In this document: piece after piece, positions 6,580-11,112 of the stretch
Numbering within the stretch: position 1 is the first letter of the stretch
Layout of the letters: the number at the start of each line of letters is the position of its first letter
DNA from: CAZIMM01 sp964540415
GTDB lineage: Bacteria; Bacillota; Clostridia; Oscillospirales; Acutalibacteraceae
Length of the DNA: 11,112 nt
Assembly: GCA_964540415.1 (NCBI GenBank)
Contig: CAZIMM010000073.1
Coordinates: forward strand, 1-11,112
Direction of reading: 5' to 3'
The notes under the pieces: model-generated
What the model was told of the DNA's origin: nothing
The model's input: only the letters and a program-made list of their open reading frames with translations
Database searches by the model: none
Program-made: the position numbers and the translations under genes

Positions 6580-7167
6580 ATGGATTTTTTGCTTGCAACC
6601 CACAACACAAAAAAACGCGATGAGCTGCAAAGAATTCTTTCGCCTCTGGGCGTAAGAGTTCTTATTGCGGAGGATGCCGGAATCAATCTGCCGGACGTGG
6701 AGGAGACAGGCTCGACTTTTGAAGAAAACGCTGCTCTCAAAGCACATTCCGGCTGTGAATTCAGCGGTATGCCCTGCATCGGGGATGATTCCGGACTTGC
6801 CGTTGACGCGCTGGGAGGCGCACCCGGTATTTATTCCGCACGCTATGCCGGAGACCACGGAAACGACGGCAAAAACATTTTGAAGCTCCTTAAGGAGCTT
6901 GAGGGTGTTCCCGCGGAAAAGAGGACAGCGAGGTTTGTCTGCGCTGTTTGCTGTGCCTTCCCGGACGGCAGGAGCATCGAGGTCAGCGGAACCTGTGAGG
7001 GCAGCATCGGATTTGCACCCTCCGGCAACGGCGGCTTCGGCTACGACCCGGTCTTCTTTGTCGGCGAAAAAAGCTTCGGTGAGCTTTCCTCTGCGGAAAA
7101 GGATTCTTTAAGTCACCGCGGCAACGCCCTGCGACTGCTTTGCGAAAGGCTCAAAGCCGAAATTTAA
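6580..7167 (+). CDS. rdgB: RdgB/HAM1-family non-canonical purine NTP pyrophosphatase
   Basis: The product is a 195-residue enzyme that hydrolyses ITP, dITP and XTP to the monophosphates, keeping deaminated purines out of DNA and RNA. Family signatures are all visible: ATHNTKKRDEL (6-16), STFEENAALKA (45-55), GDDSGLAVDALGGAPGIYSARYAG (68-91, containing the catalytic-type Asp69), GGFGYDPVFF (151-160) and LSHRGNAL (177-184). Length matches the family. I chose the ATG at 6580 over an in-frame TTG at 6553 because GGAG (6569-6572) sits 7 bases upstream and the conserved N-terminal strand DFLLATHN begins there. Its ribosome binding site lies inside the last codons of the preceding gene, so translation is likely coupled. 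A leader with a hairpin follows before yhbY, which may begin a new unit. Confidence 0.96.
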   Translation: MDFLLATHNTKKRDELQRILSPLGVRVLIAEDAGINLPDVEETGSTFEENAALKAHSGCEFSGMPCIGDDSGLAVDALGGAPGIYSARYAGDHGNDGKNILKLLKELEGVPAEKRTARFVCAVCCAFPDGRSIEVSGTCEGSIGFAPSGNGGFGYDPVFFVGEKSFGELSSAEKDSLSHRGNALRLLCERLKAEI

Positions 7168-7214
7168 TAACAGAAAAAGTATTGTACATAAACACAACAA
7201 ATTTTTTACTGCTG

Positions 7215-7238
7215 CCGGGTTAAAATAAAACAACCCGG
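7215..7238 (+). promoter_or_regulatory. Hairpin in the yhbY leader
   Basis: CCGGGTT (7215-7221) and AACCCGG (7232-7238) form a perfect 7-base-pair stem with a 10-base A-rich loop. No T run follows, and the yhbY ribosome binding site (AAAGGA, 7243-7248) begins five bases later, so it does not look like a simple terminator. It may influence yhbY translation or mark a processing site between rdgB and yhbY. A weak promoter-like pair (TTGTAC at 7182-7187, TTTACT at 7205-7210, 17-base spacer) lies just upstream. Confidence 0.4.
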
Positions 7239-7260
7239 GACGAAAGGATATTTCATAAAC

Positions 7261-7692
7261 ATGACAAGTAAGCAGCGTGCCGAACTCAGGGCACAGGCAA
7301 ACACAATCGAGCCTGTTTTTCAGGTGGGCAAGGGCGGCATTTCCGATGCCCTCATCACACAAACAAACGATGCTTTGCGTGCACGCGAGCTGATAAAACT
7401 CAAGGTGCTTCTTGACACAGCACCGGAGTCTCCGCGCGAGCTTGCCGAAAAAATTGCCGCCGCAACAAACTCCGAGGTTGTGCAGGTTGTGGGCGGAAGC
7501 ATGATATTTTACCGTTACTCCCCGGAGCTCCACGGTGAAGCGGCAAAGCCCGTCAAACGCCCGGCAACAAAAAAGCAGGCACGCAAAATGGGCATGAAGC
7601 CCATCGGAGCAAAGAAAAAGCCCGCTGCACCCAGTGAGCGCGGCACATCGGGCAGACCCGCGCAAAGAAAATATCCGTCCAAAAAAGGCTGA
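7261..7692 (+). CDS. yhbY: YhbY-family CRM-domain RNA-binding protein (ribosome assembly)
   Basis: The product is 143 residues. Residues 1-85 form a CRM domain of the YhbY type: TSKQRAELRAQA (2-13), the RNA-binding GxxG-like loop QVGKGGISDALI (21-32), ARELIKLKVL (41-50) and VVQVVGGSMIFYR (73-86). YhbY proteins associate with pre-50S subunits and act in large-subunit assembly. Bacterial YhbY is normally about 95-100 residues; this one adds a roughly 55-residue tail rich in Lys, Arg, Ala and Pro (about 90-143), likely disordered and RNA-binding. GAAAGG/AAAGGA at 7242-7248 precedes the ATG by 12 bases. It opens a run of closely spaced genes (nadD, yqeK, rsfS, leuS) that is characteristic of Firmicutes. 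Confidence 0.92.
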   Translation: MTSKQRAELRAQANTIEPVFQVGKGGISDALITQTNDALRARELIKLKVLLDTAPESPRELAEKIAAATNSEVVQVVGGSMIFYRYSPELHGEAAKPVKRPATKKQARKMGMKPIGAKKKPAAPSERGTSGRPAQRKYPSKKG

Positions 7693-7694
7693 GT

Positions 7695-7700
7695 GAGGTG
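7695..7700 (+). promoter_or_regulatory. Ribosome binding site that decides the nadD start
   Basis: GAGGTG lies just after the yhbY stop. It is 8 bases before an in-frame ATA at 7709 and 20 bases before the first canonical start (TTG 7721). Normal spacing favours initiation at ATA. Confidence 0.5.
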
Positions 7701-7708
7701 CATTAAGA

Positions 7709-8296
7709 ATAAAAATCGGTTTGTTCGGCGGAACCTTCAATCCGCCACATCTCGGTCACGTCCGAATCGCACAGCACTTTTTTAACTTGCTTTCGCTTGA
7801 CAAAATCATTGTTATTCCCGCAAATATTCCGCCGCACAAGGCTGTTCCTGAGCTGGCGAGCGGAGCGGACAGGCTTGAAATGTGCCGTCTTACCTTTGCC
7901 CTTGACGGCTTTGAAGTCAGCGACATTGAACTTAAATCCGGCGGAAAAAGCTACACCTATAACACCCTGAAAAAAATCCGCCGTCTGTACCCCGACGCTC
8001 AGCTTTATCTGATAATCGGCGAGGATATGCTGCTGACATTCAACAGTTGGTACAAAAACGAAGAGATTTTGAAAATGTGCACCATCTGCTCGGCGCGCAG
8101 AGAACCCGGCACACCGCTTGCCGAAAGGCTTCCGCCCGAGCTGAAAAATGCGGGCGTTATCATTTCCGAATATGAGCCGTTGGTTTTAAGCTCAACCGAA
8201 ATCAGAGACAGCATTGACAATGAGCTCTTCAAGGGGCTTCCGCTGGCACCCGGTGTGCTTGAATATATCGTTTCCGGAGGACTTTACAATGATTAA
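7709..8296 (+). CDS. nadD: Nicotinate-mononucleotide adenylyltransferase (start codon unsettled: ATA 7709 or TTG 7721)
   Basis: NadD joins nicotinate mononucleotide and ATP to make deamido-NAD, a required step of NAD synthesis. Numbered from the ATA, the N-terminal nucleotidyltransferase motif GGTFNPPHLGH occupies 7-17 and the C-terminal LSSTEIRDSI motif contains the family's 'SST-IR' signature. The family's first strand, usually 'M-KIGLFGGTF', is encoded from 7709 (ATA AAA ATC GGT TTG TTC). The frame opens after a TGA at 7694-7696, and no ATG or GTG exists in frame before the conserved region. TTG at 7721 would lose half of strand 1 and stands 20 bases from the ribosome binding site. I therefore favour ATA at 7709 (195 residues), although TTG 7721 (191 residues) is the start an automatic caller would choose. 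The 3' end overlaps yqeK by eight bases. Confidence 0.9.
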   Translation: MKIGLFGGTFNPPHLGHVRIAQHFFNLLSLDKIIVIPANIPPHKAVPELASGADRLEMCRLTFALDGFEVSDIELKSGGKSYTYNTLKKIRRLYPDAQLYLIIGEDMLLTFNSWYKNEEILKMCTICSARREPGTPLAERLPPELKNAGVIISEYEPLVLSSTEIRDSIDNELFKGLPLAPGVLEYIVSGGLYND

Positions 8297-8876
8297 CAGC
8301 ACGGAAATTCAGTTGTATCTCGAGCTGATTGCCGACACTCTTTCTCAGCGCAGAGCCGAGCACAGCCGCTGCGTTGCGGACAGTGCCGCCGAGCTTGCGG
8401 AGCGCTTCGGGTATGACAGGGATATTGCCTACCTTGCAGGTCTTTTTCATGACATCACGAAGGAAACGGCGCCGGCACGTCAGCTTGAACTGATTAGAGA
8501 AAACTGCGTTGAACTGAGCAGCGTTGAGAAAACCGAGCCGAAGCTCTGGCACGCGCCCTCCGGAGCCGCCTTTGTCAAGGAAAACCTCCGCGTGTGGGAT
8601 GATGATTTTTATAACGCCATCCGCTTTCACACCACGGGCAGAGCCGGCATGAGTCTGCTTGAAAAAATCATTTATATTGCGGATTATATATCGAGCGACA
8701 GGGAATACGACGGAGTTGAGGAGATGCGTGAGCTTGCAGGCGAAAGCCTTGAAAAAGCAATGATGTATGCTCTGCAATTCTGCATTTCCAAGCAGGCAAC
8801 CACACAAAAGTTTATTGAGCCGCACAGCGTTGAGTGCTATAACGAGCTTGTTGCGGCACTGAAAAAAACGAAATAA
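8289..8876 (+). CDS. yqeK: YqeK-type HD-domain hydrolase (diadenosine tetraphosphatase)
   Basis: The product is a 195-residue HD-superfamily protein. The metal-binding pattern is complete: His25 (RRAEHSRCV), His54-Asp55 (AGLFHDITKE), His88 (LWHAPSG), His114 (IRFHTTGR) and Asp132 (IIYIADYIS). YqeK proteins hydrolyse Ap4A symmetrically to two ADP. ATG 8289 is the start because GGAGG (8276-8280) lies 8 bases upstream; an upstream in-frame ATG at 8214 lies inside nadD and lacks this support. The start overlaps the nadD end by eight bases (ATGATTAA), implying translational coupling. Pairing with nadD is the standard Firmicutes arrangement. rsfS follows after 18 bases. Confidence 0.93.
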   Translation: MINSTEIQLYLELIADTLSQRRAEHSRCVADSAAELAERFGYDRDIAYLAGLFHDITKETAPARQLELIRENCVELSSVEKTEPKLWHAPSGAAFVKENLRVWDDDFYNAIRFHTTGRAGMSLLEKIIYIADYISSDREYDGVEEMRELAGESLEKAMMYALQFCISKQATTQKFIEPHSVECYNELVAALKKTK

Positions 8877-8894
8877 ATTTACAGGAGTGATAAA

Positions 8895-9248
8895 ATGTCA
8901 CCGAAGGAACTTCTTGAAAACATTGTCCGCATTCTGGACAGCAAAAAAGCGGAGGACATCACGGCAATCGAGACCACGGAGCTAACAATTGTGTCCGATT
9001 ATTTTGTTATTGCCTCGGGCACATCCAACACTCATGTCAAGTCGCTCGCGGATGACGTTGAGGACGAGATGGCGAAGCTCGGCGTTGAGCCGAACCACAT
9101 TGAAGGCAGGGCAACCGGCTGGATTCTCCTTGATTACGGCTCGGTTATCGTCCATATTTTCCAGCGCGAAAGCAGAGAGTATTACAACCTTGAGCGCCTC
9201 TGGGCTGACGCCAGCATAATTGATATCTCATATTTGCTCACAGACTAA
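8895..9248 (+). CDS. rsfS: Ribosomal silencing factor RsfS (YbeB/Iojap family)
   Basis: The product is 117 residues, the usual size. Landmarks are the helical start (ELLENIVRILDSKKAEDI), SDYFVIASGTSNTHVKSLADDVEDEM (about 34-59), EGRATGWILLDYGSVIVHIF (70-89) and the end REYYNLERLWADA. RsfS binds ribosomal protein uL14 and blocks joining of the 30S and 50S subunits when nutrients are short. AGGAG (8883-8887) lies 7 bases before the ATG. It sits between yqeK and leuS, the typical Firmicutes context, although the LytR-CpsA-Psr gene often found after yqeK is missing. Confidence 0.95.
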   Translation: MSPKELLENIVRILDSKKAEDITAIETTELTIVSDYFVIASGTSNTHVKSLADDVEDEMAKLGVEPNHIEGRATGWILLDYGSVIVHIFQRESREYYNLERLWADASIIDISYLLTD

Positions 9249-9272
9249 TAATATTAAGGAATGAATGCATCC

Positions 9273-11112
9273 ATGGACAACTATAATTTCAAATCAATTG
9301 AGAAAAAATGGCAGGACCGTTGGGAAGAAACCGGCGTTTTTCACGCAAAGGATGATTACACTCTTCCGAAGTTTTTCTGCCTTGTCGAGTTCCCCTATCC
9401 CTCCGGGCAGGGGCTTCACGTCGGCCATCCGCGCTCCTACACCGCTCTTGATATCGTCGCCAGAAAGAAGAGGCTTCAGGGCTACAACGTGCTCTATCCC
9501 ATGGGCTGGGATGCTTTCGGTCTGCCGACGGAGAACTACGCCATCAAAAACCACATCCATCCCGAAATCGTAACAAAGCAGAACGTCGCCCACTTCAAGC
9601 AGCAGCTTCAGTCCCTCGGCTTTTCCTTTGACTGGAGCCGTGTTGTGAACACCACAGATCCGTCCTACTACAAATGGACGCAGTGGATTTTCCTTCAGCT
9701 GTTCAAGCATGGGCTGGCATATAAAAAAGAGATGTCCGTCAACTGGTGCACCTCCTGCAAGTGCGTGCTTGCGAATGAGGAGGTTGTCAACGGCTTCTGC
9801 GAGCGCTGTTCGAGTGAGGTTGTCCGCAAGGTCAAGAGCCAGTGGATGCTCGGAATCACTCAGTATGCCCAGCGTCTCATTGACGACCTGGACGACCTGG
9901 ATTTTATTGAGCGCGTCAAGCTGCAGCAGAAGAACTGGATCGGGCGCTCCACCGGCGCCGAGGTTGATTTCGGCACCACCTCAGGAGACAGCTTCACAGT
10001 TTACACCACACGTCCGGACACCCTGTTCGGCGCAACATACTGCGTGCTTTCACCCGAGCATCCGCTCATTGAAAAGTGGAGCGGCATTCTCGGCAACATA
10101 GACGACGTGCGTGCTTACTGTGAGGAGTGCGCGCGCAAATCAGACTTTGAACGCACCGAGGTCAACAAGGGCAAAACCGGTGTCAAGCTCGACGGCGTTG
10201 AGGCAATCAATCCCGTCAACGGCGAAAAAATTCCGATTTTCATCGCGGATTATGTGCTTGTTTCCTACGGCACAGGCGCAATCATGGCTGTTCCCGGGCA
10301 CGACACGCGCGACTGGGAGTTTGCAAAAAAATTCAATGTTCCGATTGTTGAAGTTGTCAGCGGCGGCAACATTGAAGAAGAGGCATTCACCGACTGCGCA
10401 ACCGGCACAATGGTCAATTCCGGATTTTTGACAGGGCTGAGCGTTGAGGACGCAAAGGTGAAAATTACCGAATGGCTCACCGAAACCGGCAAGGGCCATC
10501 AGAAGGTCAACTTNNNNNNNNNNNNNNNNNNNNNNNNNNNNNNNNNNNCACGCCAGAGATACTGGGGCGAGCCGATTCCGCTTATTCACTGCGAAAAGTG
10601 CGGCTGGGTGCCCGTGCCGGAGGATCAGCTTCCTCTGACACTTCCCATGGTTGACTCATATGAGCCGACGGACAGCGGCGAGTCTCCCCTTGCACATATG
10701 ACCGATTGGGTCAACACAACCTGTCCGCATTGCGGCGCTCCGGCAAAGCGCGAGACGGACACCATGCCGCAGTGGGCGGGCTCATCCTGGTATTTCCTGC
10801 GCTACTGCGACCCGCACAACGACAAGGAGCTTGCCTCAAAGGAGGCGCTCAAATACTGGCTGCCTGTTGACTGGTATAACGGCGGAATGGAGCACACAAC
10901 TCTTCACCTGCTCTACAGCCGCTTCTGGCACAAATTTCTTTACGACATCGGCGTTGTGCCCACCTGCGAGCCTTATCAGAAGCGGACAAGCCACGGCATG
11001 ATTCTCGGCGAGAACGGCGAGAAGATGAGTAAATCCCGTGGAAACGTTGTAAATCCGGATGATATTGTTGAGGATTATGGCGCAGATACCTTAAGAACCT
11101 ATGAGATGTTCA
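9273..11112 (+). CDS. leuS: Leucyl-tRNA synthetase, 3' end beyond the window, with an internal assembly gap
   Basis: A class I synthetase charging tRNA-Leu; 613 codons are visible of an expected 800 or more. Landmarks in order: HIGH motif region PYPSGQGLHVGH (41-52), a zinc-type cysteine set around CTSC and CERC, the CP1 editing domain with TTRPDTLFGATY and GTGAIMAVPGHDTRD, SRQRYWGEPIP right after the N gap, a second CPHC zinc motif, then KMSKS (11022-11036). ATG 9273 is preferred: AAGGA (9256-9260) is 12 bases upstream, whereas the in-frame ATG at 9261 directly abuts it. The start MDNYNFKSIEKKWQ fits the family. The reading frame is the same before and after the N run, so the gene is probably intact. 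The HIGH segment reads HPRSYTALD rather than the commoner HPEGYTATD, a variant I associate with a clostridial subgroup. Confidence 0.96.
   Translation, partial: MDNYNFKSIEKKWQDRWEETGVFHAKDDYTLPKFFCLVEFPYPSGQGLHVGHPRSYTALDIVARKKRLQGYNVLYPMGWDAFGLPTENYAIKNHIHPEIVTKQNVAHFKQQLQSLGFSFDWSRVVNTTDPSYYKWTQWIFLQLFKHGLAYKKEMSVNWCTSCKCVLANEEVVNGFCERCSSEVVRKVKSQWMLGITQYAQRLIDDLDDLDFIERVKLQQKNWIGRSTGAEVDFGTTSGDSFTVYTTRPDTLFGATYCVLSPEHPLIEKWSGILGNIDDVRAYCEECARKSDFERTEVNKGKTGVKLDGVEAINPVNGEKIPIFIADYVLVSYGTGAIMAVPGHDTRDWEFAKKFNVPIVEVVSGGNIEEEAFTDCATGTMVNSGFLTGLSVEDAKVKITEWLTETGKGHQKVNXXXXXXXXXXXXXRQRYWGEPIPLIHCEKCGWVPVPEDQLPLTLPMVDSYEPTDSGESPLAHMTDWVNTTCPHCGAPAKRETDTMPQWAGSSWYFLRYCDPHNDKELASKEALKYWLPVDWYNGGMEHTTLHLLYSRFWHKFLYDIGVVPTCEPYQKRTSHGMILGENGEKMSKSRGNVVNPDDIVEDYGADTLRTYEMF
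10514..10548. other. Assembly gap (35 N) inside leuS
   Basis: Thirty-five undetermined bases separate '..GHQKVNF' from '(S)RQRYWGEPIP'. The frame is the same on both sides. The missing residues belong to the conserved segment that includes the 'LRDW' stretch immediately before SRQRYWG. Confidence 0.99.

Noticed and set aside
7108..7740. A 210-codon minus-strand frame spanning the rdgB-yhbY-nadD junctions
   Set aside because: It is opposite yhbY and parts of its neighbours, has Cys/Phe/Leu-rich sequence with no family resemblance, and covers an intergenic leader; best explained as a shadow.
9885..9905. Tandem gacgacctg repeat inside leuS
   Set aside because: Only two copies, encoding a plausible DDLDDLD stretch in frame; no sign of a repeat array or expansion.
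1..11112. CRISPR arrays, insertion sequences, tRNA or rRNA genes, phage or defence genes
   Set aside because: None found: no spaced direct repeats, transposase-like frames, cloverleaf-type segments or defence domains were visible, and nearly all of the sequence is accounted for by housekeeping genes.

Overview
This window looks like chromosomal core sequence from a member of the Clostridia (Bacillota), most likely an Oscillospiraceae/Ruminococcaceae-type gut anaerobe. The reasons are strong Shine-Dalgarno sites, mixed ATG/GTG/TTG starts, roughly balanced base composition, a Cys-rich clostridial-type HisRS, a MinD-MgsA pairing, and the gene order yhbY-nadD-yqeK-rsfS-leuS that is familiar from that group. 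A 35-base run of N inside leuS shows this is a draft or metagenome assembly. The taxonomic call is inference; nothing here identifies a species.

Layout. Bases 1-339 (minus strand) hold the 5' end of a GH127-family (beta-L-arabinofuranosidase-like) glycoside hydrolase, the only accessory-type gene. It is divergent from everything else across an AT-rich region (340-555) that carries one promoter candidate for each direction and a short A/T inverted repeat. All other genes are on the plus strand: a MinD-like ATPase (556-1275), methylglyoxal synthase mgsA with its own strong promoter (1403-1807), a terminator-like structure, hisS (1904-3268), aspS (3319-5106), ftsY (5125-6084), a small membrane-anchored protein of unknown function (6081-6575), the nucleotide-pool sanitising pyrophosphatase rdgB (6580-7167), a hairpin leader, the CRM-domain ribosome assembly protein yhbY (7261-7692), nadD (about 7709-8296), the HD-domain hydrolase yqeK (8289-8876), rsfS (8895-9248) and leuS (9273 to the window end, incomplete).

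How they fit together. Most of the genes serve translation and protein targeting: three aminoacyl-tRNA synthetases, the SRP receptor, a ribosome assembly factor and the ribosome silencing factor. Nucleotide and cofactor housekeeping is interleaved (RdgB, NadD, YqeK). Tight spacing, a 4-base overlap (ftsY/unknown) and an 8-base overlap (nadD/yqeK) suggest co-transcribed, translationally coupled runs from ftsY to rdgB and from yhbY to leuS.

I looked for a novel system and do not see one; this is an ordinary housekeeping region. The points that deserve a second look are local: nadD lacks any canonical start codon in the right place, MgsA has unusual residues at positions that matter in the E. 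coli enzyme, the MinD-like protein lacks a membrane-targeting tail and Min partners, and a small unrecognised membrane protein sits between ftsY and rdgB.
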